A stretch of 64,000 nt of DNA from positions 124,001 through 188,000 of the forward strand of contig UQMB01000004.1 in the NCBI GenBank assembly GCA_900541925.1. The letters run 5' to 3'. Positions within the stretch are counted from its first letter, which is position 1. Each line of letters begins with the position of its first letter. A program made the position numbers and the translations under genes. Under the pieces are notes generated by a model. That model ran no database searches. It was not told where the DNA came from and worked only from the letters and a program-made list of their open reading frames with translations. Shown piece by piece: positions 52,610-61,360 of this stretch. Origin of the DNA: an uncultured Bacteroidales bacterium. GTDB taxonomy: Bacteria > Bacteroidota > Bacteroidia > Bacteroidales > UBA932.

Positions 52610-53881
52610 ATGGAAGATAAGCAGATATTTACACTCGCCGATGCGCAGAAACTCAACGCTCCTGCCGCATTCATGACCATGCTCAAACCGGCCGGCTCTG
52701 CCTGCAATCTCGACTGCACCTATTGCTATTATCTGGACAAGGCGGTGCAGTATGGAGGCAAGGAGGCCCTGATGAGCGAAGATCTGCTCGAGGAATATGT
52801 CAAGCAGTATATCGAGGCCAACGAGGTGGACACGGTGACTTTCTGCTGGCACGGAGGTGAGCCGACGCTCGTCGGCCTTGACTATTACAAAAAGGCCGTG
52901 GCGTTCCAGCGCAAATACGCTGCCGGCAAGAAGATAGAGAACACCCTCCAGACCAACGGCACCCTCATCAATGAGAAGTGGTGCGAATTCTTCGCCTCGA
53001 ACGGGTTCCTTGTCGGGCTGTCCCTCGACGGGCCGAAGGACATCCACGACGCCTTCAGGCGCAACAGGGCCAGAAAGCCCACTTTCGACAGGGTGATGGA
53101 GACGGTGAGGATGTTCCGCCGCAGCGGAGTGGAGTTCAACACCCTCAGCGTGGTCAACCGCCTGTGCGAGAAGCGCGGGGCGGAGATCTACAGGTTTTTT
53201 CGCGACATAGTCGGCAGTCACTATATGCAGTTCCTCCCGGCGGTGGAGCACACCGTGCTTCGAGACGGATACCATCGTCCGCTGATAGTCTCTCCTGAGA
53301 CGGAGGGGGCGTCGCTCGCGCCGTGGAGCGTATCGGCTGCGGGTTACGGACGTTTCCTGTGTGATGTGTTCGATGAGTGGGTGAGGCGCGACATCGGCAA
53401 CTATTATGTGCAGATGTTCGACTCCACGCTCGCTCTCTGGTGCGGAATGCAGCCCGGAGTCTGCTCGATGGCGGAGACCTGCGGGGACGCCCTGGTGGTG
53501 GAACACAACGGAGATGTGTACTCATGCGATCATTTCGTGTATCCCCAGTATCTCCTCGGCAACATCAAGGAGAACACGCTCAAAGAGATATATGCTTCCG
53601 AGAAGCGCATCCGCTTCGGTCTCGCGAAGCGTAACGCCCTCCCGGGAGAATGCTTGAAATGCGAGTATTTCTTCGCCTGCCACGGGGAATGTCCTAAGCA
53701 CCGCTTCGAGATGGCGGCCGACGGCAGCCTGCGCAACTCCCTCTGCGAAGGTTTCAAGATGTATTTCGGGCATGTCGCCCCGTATATGGATTTCATGCGT
53801 GACCGTTTGCGCAACGCCCAGGCTCCGGCACTTGTGATGGAGTTTGCGCGCAGCCGGAGCGCCGGACAAGATAAAAGATGA
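52610..53881 (+). CDS. Anaerobic sulfatase-maturase-type radical SAM protein
   Basis: A 423-residue radical SAM enzyme with a SPASM domain. The iron-sulfur motif CxxxCxxC is C32-C36-C39 in ACNLDCTYCYYLDK. FCWHGGEPTLVG follows. The C-terminal auxiliary clusters use cysteines in CGMQPGVCSMAETCGDA, CDHFVYP, and CLKCEYFFACHGECPKH. Such enzymes convert a sulfatase cysteine or serine to formylglycine. No sulfatase is encoded in this window. The start at 52610 is chosen over 52580, which lies in the terminator stem. It overlaps the NlpC/P60 gene by 4 bp. Confidence 0.9.
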   Translation: MEDKQIFTLADAQKLNAPAAFMTMLKPAGSACNLDCTYCYYLDKAVQYGGKEALMSEDLLEEYVKQYIEANEVDTVTFCWHGGEPTLVGLDYYKKAVAFQRKYAAGKKIENTLQTNGTLINEKWCEFFASNGFLVGLSLDGPKDIHDAFRRNRARKPTFDRVMETVRMFRRSGVEFNTLSVVNRLCEKRGAEIYRFFRDIVGSHYMQFLPAVEHTVLRDGYHRPLIVSPETEGASLAPWSVSAAGYGRFLCDVFDEWVRRDIGNYYVQMFDSTLALWCGMQPGVCSMAETCGDALVVEHNGDVYSCDHFVYPQYLLGNIKENTLKEIYASEKRIRFGLAKRNALPGECLKCEYFFACHGECPKHRFEMAADGSLRNSLCEGFKMYFGHVAPYMDFMRDRLRNAQAPALVMEFARSRSAGQDKR

Positions 53882-54816
53882 AAAGAGCATTTGTTTTCGT
53901 GATGGCGCTGCTGCTGCCGCTTTCCGCCCTCTGCTCCGAAGAGCGCTGGGCGGTGGTCAACATATCGTCGTGCTTCCTCCGGGCGGCCCCGGACTACGAG
54001 TCTTCCTGCGAGAGCCAGTGCCTGATGGGCACGGTCGTGGAGGTGACAGGCGCGGACCGATATTGGCGTAGGGTGAACGCCCCTGACTACAAGGGCTGCT
54101 GGACCAACGAACTTGCCCTCTCCTTTATGGACGAGGCGCAGAAGGATGCCTACATAGCGGCCCCCAAGATGATTTGCACGGCGCGTTACAGCACTCTCTT
54201 CGCTTCGGCATGGGAGGGGGCGCCGGTGATATGCGATTTCACGGCTGGTGACATCGTGCGCTGCTCCTCAGGACGCAGGCCCGGGTGGACGCAGGTGCTC
54301 ATGGCCGACGGCCGGGAGGCGTGGGTCAAGTCGTCGGACGTGGCTTCTCTGGATGACTGGGCTGCTTCCAGCCGTCCGGAAGGGGAGGTTCTGGTCTCTT
54401 TTGCCAAGAGCCTGCTCGGTACACCTTATATGTGGGGAGGCAACACGGCCAAGTACTTCGACTGCAGCGGACTGGTCAAGTTCGTCTATCTGATGAACGG
54501 AGTCCTGCTGCCGCGCAACGCCCGCGAGCAGATACACCTCGGGGTCGAGGTGCCGTTCGACTTCTCCCGCATGCTGCCCGGCGACCTCGTGTTCTTCGGG
54601 CGCAAGACCTCCGACGGCAAGATCGCATCCGTCACCCACGTGGCCATGTATATAGGAGACGGGCGCATCATACACTCTTCGCAGCTGGTGCGCATCAACT
54701 CGCTCCGCTCCGGGGAGCCGGACAGTTATGGCCGCACTCCGATAGCGGTCAGGAGGATACTCGGCAGCGTGGACCGCTCTCGTTTCGTATCTTTTTACTA
54801 TCTTTGCAAAGATTAA
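53878..54816 (+). CDS. NlpC/P60-family peptidase with SH3-like domains
   Basis: A 312-residue exported protein (signal peptide residues 1-19). Two SH3-like parts (about 22-90 and 95-160) precede an NlpC/P60 domain. The catalytic cysteine is C196 in YFDCSGLVKF, and H254 in SVTHVAMYIGDG and H266 complete the site. It would cut peptide stems in peptidoglycan or peptide fragments. Its start overlaps the radical SAM gene by 4 bp, an unusual pairing. Confidence 0.92.
   Translation: MKRAFVFVMALLLPLSALCSEERWAVVNISSCFLRAAPDYESSCESQCLMGTVVEVTGADRYWRRVNAPDYKGCWTNELALSFMDEAQKDAYIAAPKMICTARYSTLFASAWEGAPVICDFTAGDIVRCSSGRRPGWTQVLMADGREAWVKSSDVASLDDWAASSRPEGEVLVSFAKSLLGTPYMWGGNTAKYFDCSGLVKFVYLMNGVLLPRNAREQIHLGVEVPFDFSRMLPGDLVFFGRKTSDGKIASVTHVAMYIGDGRIIHSSQLVRINSLRSGEPDSYGRTPIAVRRILGSVDRSRFVSFYYLCKD
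54799..54806 (+). promoter_or_regulatory. -7 box of the small protein/dacB operon
   Basis: TATCTTTG, inside the 3' end of the NlpC/P60 gene, 28 nt before the ATG at 54835. Confidence 0.5.
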
Positions 54817-54834
54817 TCACAAATACATAATATT

Positions 54835-55116
54835 ATGAATTTAAGAGGTATCAAGAAAGACATTGAATATGTGCTCGGGGCTTTCATCGAGGACTGCTCT
54901 GTAGTGGCCACTGTCAACTCCAATGTGGCACCGGCCGCGGTGGGATCCTTGATGGAGGAGGCCATAGACCTTTATAACGAACTCCGTGACAAGGTCAACG
55001 CCAAGTTTGAAGGCTCAAGCAAGGCTTACTATACCGCTCTCCGCAAGGAGATTCTCACCAAGACGGAAGCTCTCTACGAAAAACTCAGCGCAGCTGTGAA
55101 GGAGTCCGTCAAGTAA
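54835..55116 (+). CDS. Small helical protein of unknown function upstream of dacB
   Basis: A 93-residue soluble, mostly helical protein: RGIKKDIEYVLGAFIEDCSVVATVN and EEAIDLYNELRDKVNAKFEGSSKAYYTALRKEILTK. No signal peptide or membrane segment. The stop overlaps the dacB ATG by 1 bp, so the two are translationally coupled. I do not recognise a characterised family. Confidence 0.78.
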   Translation: MNLRGIKKDIEYVLGAFIEDCSVVATVNSNVAPAAVGSLMEEAIDLYNELRDKVNAKFEGSSKAYYTALRKEILTKTEALYEKLSAAVKESVK

Positions 55117-56645
55117 TGAGGCTCCGCACGGCATTTCTCATATCAGTCGCGCTTCTGCTTGCTGCAAGGAGCGCGACTGCCGGTATTCCGCAGACCCTCT
55201 CGCAGAAGACGGTCGATGCCGTAGTTTCCCGCCCGCCGCTCGCTTCTGCGTCTGTGGGCGTGTTCGCCATGAGAATGGACGGTGATACCCTCGCCTGCCA
55301 CAACCAGCGCGTCAAGCTTGTCCCGGCGTCCAACATGAAGCTCATCACGACAGGCTTGGCATTGGCCTCGCTTGGCGAGGATTTCCGTTTCGAGACGCGC
55401 CTCGGGTATGACGGTACCATCGAGGACGGAATTCTGAAGGGAGACCTTTACATCATCGGCGGAGGAGATCCGACCACCGGTTCCAAGGCGCAGTGCGCAG
55501 AACCTGCAGATGCTCTGTTTGCCTCCTGGCTCAAGCTGCTTCGCGCCGCCGGCATCAAGGCTGTCAGCGGCCGGGTCGTGGGAGACCCGAGGTGTCTGGG
55601 CAGCATCACGCCAGAGGGGCTGGGCTGGACATACGATGACCTTGGCACCAATTACGGTGCCGGCCCTACCGGACTCAACTTTTTCGAGAACGCGCAGAAC
55701 TTTTCCATAAAGCCGGGGTCGTCCCCCGGGCAGAAGCCTGACATCCGGGTGCGTTATCCCGAGACCCCGTGGATGACATTTGTCAACCATGCCACAACCG
55801 GGGGCGCACGCACGCGCAACACGGTGTATTATATCAACACCCACCTCTCTCCCTGTGGCGAGTTCGCCGGGAGTTTCCCGGTCGACAGGAACGGTTACAC
55901 CCTGGAGTGCTCAAACCGATTCGGGGCATATACCTGCGCGTACTATTTCTGCAGGTATCTGACAGCCAACGGAGTCGCGGTTGAGGGGGGCGCCTCCGAC
56001 ATAAGCCCCGACGGACATCTCCGCGAGACTCCGGGGATTGCCGGGGATGGCGGTCCGGCCGCTGAGCAGAAGTCTCTTTCGCTTATCGGAGGGACCCGTT
56101 CGGCCGCGCTGAAGTCAATCGCCCGCGAGACCAACTGCGAGAGCGACAACTTCTTCGCGGAGACGCTCCTCAAGGCGCTTTCGGTCAAGAGAGGATACGG
56201 CACGGACTACGATTCCTGCGTGTCGGCAGCGGAGGCGGCCCTGTCCGCACTTGGACTCAATCCGGCATCAGGATGCCGCATTTTCGACGGCAGCGGACTT
56301 TCGCGCAAGAACTATGTCTCGCCTGCGTTTTTTGTCAATTTCCTGACCGCAATGGCCAGGACCGACGTGGCCGGGGCATTCCTTGAATCGCTTCCGCAGC
56401 CGGGCGGCAAGGGCACGCTCGAGTACAAGTTCCCGTCGGCCGATGTGGCTTTCCGCAGCCGTATCAGGATGAAAAGCGGCTCGATGAACGGCATACTCTG
56501 CTACAGCGGCTACATCCTTCCGCAGGACGGTGACCTTTCCCGCGCGGTGGTGTTCTCCATACTCACCAACAACACCACAGCCTCCTCCTGGGCGGTAAGT
56601 CCGCAGATAGACAAGATAATCGAAGCGCTGGCCGCCGAGAATTGA
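55116..56645 (+). CDS. dacB: D-alanyl-D-alanine carboxypeptidase/endopeptidase (PBP4)
   Basis: A 509-residue S13-family penicillin-binding protein with a signal peptide (1-22). The catalytic SxxK is S72-N-M-K75 in VPASNMKLITTG. SDN occurs in CESDNFFAETLLK and the third motif in RMKSGSMNG. It trims or cuts D-Ala-containing cross-links in the periplasm. Confidence 0.94.
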   Translation: MRLRTAFLISVALLLAARSATAGIPQTLSQKTVDAVVSRPPLASASVGVFAMRMDGDTLACHNQRVKLVPASNMKLITTGLALASLGEDFRFETRLGYDGTIEDGILKGDLYIIGGGDPTTGSKAQCAEPADALFASWLKLLRAAGIKAVSGRVVGDPRCLGSITPEGLGWTYDDLGTNYGAGPTGLNFFENAQNFSIKPGSSPGQKPDIRVRYPETPWMTFVNHATTGGARTRNTVYYINTHLSPCGEFAGSFPVDRNGYTLECSNRFGAYTCAYYFCRYLTANGVAVEGGASDISPDGHLRETPGIAGDGGPAAEQKSLSLIGGTRSAALKSIARETNCESDNFFAETLLKALSVKRGYGTDYDSCVSAAEAALSALGLNPASGCRIFDGSGLSRKNYVSPAFFVNFLTAMARTDVAGAFLESLPQPGGKGTLEYKFPSADVAFRSRIRMKSGSMNGILCYSGYILPQDGDLSRAVVFSILTNNTTASSWAVSPQIDKIIEALAAEN

Positions 56646-56656
56646 CATATTATTTC

Positions 56657-56664
56657 TATTTTTG
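56657..56664 (+). promoter_or_regulatory. -7 box of the SurA operon, close to the start codon
   Basis: TATTTTTG ends 5 nt before the ATG at 56670, so the mRNA may be leaderless. Confidence 0.5.
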
Positions 56665-56669
56665 CAAAT

Positions 56670-57521
56670 ATGCGCAAAACTTTGTCACTCCTGCTTGCGG
56701 CTTTGTCCGTCCTGAGCTCCTGTACGGTCATCTCTTCCGTCGTGCACGATGACGAGGTGGTGGCGCGTGTCGGCAAGGACAAACTGTACCGCTCGGAACT
56801 CCAGCGCTTTATTCCGCCAACTGCAAGTCCTCAGGACAGCGTCGCCCTTGCGGCCAGGTACATAGATTCCTGGGCCACGGACCGGCTCTACGTCAAGGTG
56901 GCCGAGGAGCAGCTGTCCAAGTCGGAGATCGATGTCTCTGCCGAGCTGGAGGCGTACAGGCTTTCCCTTGTCAAGTATCGCTATGAGCAGCGCTATATCA
57001 GCGACCGCCTGGACACCCTCGTGACCGACGCCCAGATTTCGGAATACTATATGTCGCACCAGGATGACTTTGTGCTCCAGAGGCCTGTGCTGAAGGTACG
57101 CTTCGTGGATGTAATGAAGGATTCCCCCAACAAGGACCACGTCCTCAAGATGATATCGTCGGATGAATTCGACGAGTTCCACAGGACGGACTCCATCACC
57201 GTGTCTTCTGCGTTGAGGTATTTTGACAACTCCGATGTCTGGATGGACGCACGCGACCTTGCGGCCGAGTTCGGGGTCGACTACCCTCAGATGCTTTCCG
57301 CCATGAAGGACAACATGATAAAGATTGAACCCGAGGGACGCGGCGACCTGCTTGCGGCCTATGTCTGCGACATCAGGCGCAGCGGTGTGGCGCCCTTGGA
57401 TTTCTGCGCCGCGGAGATTCGGGACATTCTTCTGAGTGCAAGAAAGCACGCTCTCGTCAAAGGTTTGGAACGGGACTTGCTTGAGACCGCACTCGAAAAC
57501 AGACAATTTGTAATTTATTGA
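56670..57521 (+). CDS. SurA-like lipoprotein chaperone
   Basis: A 283-residue lipoprotein (MRKTLSLLLAALSVLSSC, lipidated cysteine at 18). VVARVGKDKLYRSELQRFIP resembles the start of SurA and PpiC-type N-domains, and the helical part that follows (EAYRLSLVKYRYEQRYISDRLDTLVTDAQISEYYMSHQDDF) matches the hinge before the isomerase domain. A clear parvulin isomerase domain is not visible, so it is probably a chaperone only. It is followed by surA 3 bp later. Confidence 0.75.
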   Translation: MRKTLSLLLAALSVLSSCTVISSVVHDDEVVARVGKDKLYRSELQRFIPPTASPQDSVALAARYIDSWATDRLYVKVAEEQLSKSEIDVSAELEAYRLSLVKYRYEQRYISDRLDTLVTDAQISEYYMSHQDDFVLQRPVLKVRFVDVMKDSPNKDHVLKMISSDEFDEFHRTDSITVSSALRYFDNSDVWMDARDLAAEFGVDYPQMLSAMKDNMIKIEPEGRGDLLAAYVCDIRRSGVAPLDFCAAEIRDILLSARKHALVKGLERDLLETALENRQFVIY

Positions 57522-57524
57522 CAG

Positions 57525-58904
57525 ATGAACAGCTTGAAATCAGCAGCTTTGGCAGCCCTGCTCGGCATTTGTGCCGTAGCCCAGGCGCAGAAATATCAGA
57601 GTGTGGTGGACAAATCCGTGGCCGTGGTGGGCAACGAGATGATTTCGCTCTCGGATCTTGAGTCTGAGGTGCAGATGATGCGCGCCCAGGGATTTGGCTC
57701 CGACCGCAACATACGCTGCGAACTCCTTGAGAGCATGATGGAGTCCAAACTGTTCCTGATGCAGGCCCGCATAGACTCTCTCAGTGTCAATTCGGAGATG
57801 GTTTCGGCCGAGCTCAATCACAGGCTCGACCAGGTGCGTTCCGCTCTCGGAGGCGACGAGAAAGTGGAGGAGTACTTCAGCAAGCCTCTCTACAAGCTGC
57901 GCCAGGAATGGAGGCAGCAGATTGAGCAGCAGAGTCTTACGCAGCAGGAGCAACAGCAGATAGCCCAAGGCATCGCTGAGATCACCCCTTACGATGTGAA
58001 GCAGTACCTTGACACGGCCGACGTGTCGTCGCTTCCGCAGGTGCCGACCAAATACCAGATGAGCCAGATATGCATCTACCCGGACCGCGAGGCGGCCGCG
58101 ATTGCCGTAAAGGAGAGGCTGCTCTCCATCCGTGAGCGCATCATCAACGGCGAGAAGTTTTCGACCCTCGCCCGCCTGTACTCTGAGGACACTGAGAGCG
58201 CCCGCAAGGGCGGCGAGCTGGGGCTGGTGTCGAAATCCATATTCTGGCCGGCATTCTCCGACGCGGCGATGTCCCTCAAGCCGGGCGTCATCTCCCAGAT
58301 AGTGGAGACTCCGGACGGATATCACATCCTGGAGGTGCTTGAGAAGAAGGGCGACATGTTCAACGCGCGTCACATCCTGATCAAGCCCAGATACACGGAA
58401 GAAGATCAGGAGAAGGCGTTCCGCCGGCTGGACAGTCTGCGGACGGCCATCGTCAAGGACAGCGTGATGACCTTCGAACTTGCGGCCCGCTTCTACTCCG
58501 AGGACCCTGCCACGCGTACCAACGGCGGTCTCATGGCTGACCCCAACACCGGATCATCCTACTTCGATATGGACGAACTCAAGCCGCAGGACTATGCTGC
58601 GGTCAAGGATCTCAAGCCGGGCGAGGTGTCAGAGCCTGTATCATCCCTTGACAATGAGGGCCGAAGCGGAAACCAGGTATACAAGATCATCAGGCTGGAC
58701 AAGATCATCCCGGCCCATACGGCGAATTTCGAGAACGACTATGTCGAACTTCTCGCGCAGGTCAGGAACAAACGCCAGATCGAGGCGGTAAACAAGTTCG
58801 TGGACGACAAGATAGCGACTACATATATAGTCATAGACCCGATGTTCTCGGATTGTGACTTCGCCCGCAAAGGATGGGAGCAGAAAATCAGAAAAGAAGA
58901 CTGA
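57525..58904 (+). CDS. surA: Periplasmic peptidylprolyl isomerase SurA
   Basis: A 459-residue exported protein (signal peptide 1-21). An N-domain (VDKSVAVVGNEMISLSDLESEVQ) is followed by two parvulin-type domains. The first carries RLYSEDTESARKGGELGLVSKS and the second NARHILIKPRYTEEDQEKAF and RFYSEDPATRTNGGLM. It assists folding of outer-membrane proteins. Its 3' end overlaps the OstA-like gene by 31 bp. Confidence 0.92.
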   Translation: MNSLKSAALAALLGICAVAQAQKYQSVVDKSVAVVGNEMISLSDLESEVQMMRAQGFGSDRNIRCELLESMMESKLFLMQARIDSLSVNSEMVSAELNHRLDQVRSALGGDEKVEEYFSKPLYKLRQEWRQQIEQQSLTQQEQQQIAQGIAEITPYDVKQYLDTADVSSLPQVPTKYQMSQICIYPDREAAAIAVKERLLSIRERIINGEKFSTLARLYSEDTESARKGGELGLVSKSIFWPAFSDAAMSLKPGVISQIVETPDGYHILEVLEKKGDMFNARHILIKPRYTEEDQEKAFRRLDSLRTAIVKDSVMTFELAARFYSEDPATRTNGGLMADPNTGSSYFDMDELKPQDYAAVKDLKPGEVSEPVSSLDNEGRSGNQVYKIIRLDKIIPAHTANFENDYVELLAQVRNKRQIEAVNKFVDDKIATTYIVIDPMFSDCDFARKGWEQKIRKED

Positions 58905-61360
58905 TTGCGGCCCTGGCGATATCGCTCTCCGCTGCGTTCTCTTTGCTTGCCCAAGGGCAATCCGAGCAGAGAGACTCCCTGCTGCGGCTCATCAGCGCAA
59001 GTTATATAGAGCAGGCTGAGCAGGGGGATGATTTCGTGCGGCGGGCTGTTGACGCCACATTCCTTCACAACGGCACATATCTCATAGCCGACAGCTCCGT
59101 CTGGAGCCAGAACACCAACATCATCAACTGCATGGGGCATGTCCGCATGCTGCAGGGCGACACGGAGCTGACCAGCGACAAGCTGGACTACCTCGTGGAC
59201 GACAATCTCGCGCAGTTTCGCGGGGCGCTTGTGCAGCTCCGCGACAAGCAGGACAACATGCTCCGCACCAGAATCCTGGACTACGACACCCGGGACAGCG
59301 TGGCCGTCTTCCGTGGCGGCGCTTCCATGCGGAGCTCGGACGGCCAGATAATCGAGAGCGACGAGGGGCACTATTTCAATGCCCGCGAACTCTTCACTTT
59401 CGGGGGCAATGTCAACATGTACACGGACTCCGTCTTTGTGCGTGCCGACTCGCTGCACTATCTCTCGGACATCAACAAGGCCGAGTTCGTCTCGCCTATA
59501 GATTTCTGGAAAGACGACAACATGCTCTCCGCCTCCGGGGGCTGGTACAACAGGCCGGACAATGTGTTCTTTTTCACCGGCGACGTGCAGGCCCTCACCC
59601 GTGACCAGGAGAGCTGGAGCGACACGCTCTTTTTCTACAGGGCGACCAATGACGTGCTTATGCGCGGCCGGGTCCAGATTCAGGACAGCACGCGCAGCAC
59701 CGCCGCCGTCTCAGACTATCTCTTCTATAAGGACACCCTGTCCAGGGTGACCCTCCGGGACAACGCCGCCGTGGCGATGTGGTCGGAGAACAAGGAGGGG
59801 CAGGTTGACACCACATATTTTGGTGCTGACACATTGGTATATAATGCTTTGCGCCGTTGCGACATTGACGGGGCGGAGGTTTCCGCCGCAGAGGAACGCC
59901 TCAAGACGATAAATGGCGACCCTGTGGCTGAGTTCCGCCGCCGTGCGGCAGAGCAGGCGGCCAAAGCGAAAGAGGAGGCCGCGAGACAGAACGGGGCTAT
60001 GCCGGTGCCCGCGGGTCCCAAATCAGAGAGCATAGCTCCTGTACCGGCGCCTGCGCCGCAGGTGGACTCTTCCTCTTCCGCAGGGGCGGTCGCGCCGGCA
60101 GACAGTCTTGCCTCCCCGGACAGCCTTGCCTCCGCTGCCGACAGTCTCGCTTCCGTGCCGCCGCCTGATACCTCGCGGGTGGGATTCCTCCTCGGTGTCG
60201 GCAATGTGAAAGTGTTCCGCTCCGACATCCAGGTGCGCTGTGATTCAGTGCGTTTCAACGAACTCGACTCCATCGCCCGGTTCTACAAGGATCCTATAAT
60301 ATGGAATGAAGGCCGCCGGCAATACAGTTCGGACAGCCTTTTCGTGCTGGTCAAAAGCCGGGGCGTCGACCGTGCCAGTCTCATGTCCAACGCGTTTATC
60401 GCCGTGGACGAGGACAGCCTCCACTATGACCAGATCAAGAGCTCTGAGGTGATGGCTTACTTCGACGAGGATACCCAGTTGCGGCGTTTTGATGCCCTGG
60501 GCGGCGTGACCGCGCTTTTCTATCTCAAGGAGAATGAAACCCTCGCCACTGTCAACAAGGTTGAGGCGCGAATGCTTTCCGCCATCCTCAAGGACGGCGA
60601 TGTGGACAGGATCCACTATTTTGACAGCCCGAAGAACGACGCCTACCCTATAGCGCAGATGTCCAAGGTCGACCAGAGCCTCAAGGGCTTTGTCTGGAAG
60701 CCGGAGCTTCGTCCTAAGGGCAAGTCGGACATAACGGCTCTTGTCCTGCGTGCTTCGCGACGCTCCGCTCTGCTGGCGCGTCCGCGCACCACATTCCCTC
60801 ATACGGAGATTTATTACCCCGGCTATATGTCGAGCGTATATGCGGCCATAGACTCGATTCGCCGCCATAAGAGCCGCCCTCAGACGGATACGCTTCAGGC
60901 TGCCGGCACTCTTTCGGCACTGTCGGACACTGTTGCTCTGGGCGACTCTGCCAGAGTTGTTGATTCTCTTGCAGTTGCAGGCCAGGACAGCCTCGCCGTG
61001 ACCGATTCTCTTTCCACGGCAGGGGTTCAGGAAGAGCAATATATGAGCAAGGCCGAACTGCGCAGAGCCTTGCGCAAGGCGCGCCGTGACGCCAGGTGGG
61101 CGGAACTCGACGCCCGTGATGCCGCCCGTGCGGCGGCTAAGGAGAAGAAGCGCGAGGAGAAGCGCCTCAAGAAGGAGGCCCGCCGTGCCGCGCGCATCGC
61201 CAGGGAGGAAGCCAAGGACGCAGCCCTGCTGCAGAAATATATAGAGTATTACGAAAAACAGAAAGAAAGAGATGAAAGAAAACAAAAACCTGAGTCTGCC
61301 CGAGAACGCTCATCGGGAGCTGAAACCGGGGGAAGTGTACAAACCCCTTTTGAGTTCTGA
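58874..61360 (+). CDS. OstA-like LPS-transport protein with a charged tail
   Basis: An 828-residue exported protein with a signal peptide (RLIAALAISLSAAFSLLAQ). Repeated short strands (TELTSDKLDYLVDDNLAQFRG, ESDEGHYFNARELFTFGGNV, VFVRADSLHYL) match the OstA/LptA beta-jellyroll. A low-complexity insert of alanine, serine, proline and aspartate lies near residues 370-435. The C-terminus is a highly charged helix (KEKKREEKRLKKEARRAAR). The start overlaps surA by 31 bp and the last 89 bp lie within the OPT gene in another frame. Confidence 0.82.
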   Translation: MGAENQKRRLIAALAISLSAAFSLLAQGQSEQRDSLLRLISASYIEQAEQGDDFVRRAVDATFLHNGTYLIADSSVWSQNTNIINCMGHVRMLQGDTELTSDKLDYLVDDNLAQFRGALVQLRDKQDNMLRTRILDYDTRDSVAVFRGGASMRSSDGQIIESDEGHYFNARELFTFGGNVNMYTDSVFVRADSLHYLSDINKAEFVSPIDFWKDDNMLSASGGWYNRPDNVFFFTGDVQALTRDQESWSDTLFFYRATNDVLMRGRVQIQDSTRSTAAVSDYLFYKDTLSRVTLRDNAAVAMWSENKEGQVDTTYFGADTLVYNALRRCDIDGAEVSAAEERLKTINGDPVAEFRRRAAEQAAKAKEEAARQNGAMPVPAGPKSESIAPVPAPAPQVDSSSSAGAVAPADSLASPDSLASAADSLASVPPPDTSRVGFLLGVGNVKVFRSDIQVRCDSVRFNELDSIARFYKDPIIWNEGRRQYSSDSLFVLVKSRGVDRASLMSNAFIAVDEDSLHYDQIKSSEVMAYFDEDTQLRRFDALGGVTALFYLKENETLATVNKVEARMLSAILKDGDVDRIHYFDSPKNDAYPIAQMSKVDQSLKGFVWKPELRPKGKSDITALVLRASRRSALLARPRTTFPHTEIYYPGYMSSVYAAIDSIRRHKSRPQTDTLQAAGTLSALSDTVALGDSARVVDSLAVAGQDSLAVTDSLSTAGVQEEQYMSKAELRRALRKARRDARWAELDARDAARAAAKEKKREEKRLKKEARRAARIAREEAKDAALLQKYIEYYEKQKERDERKQKPESARERSSGAETGGSVQTPFEF

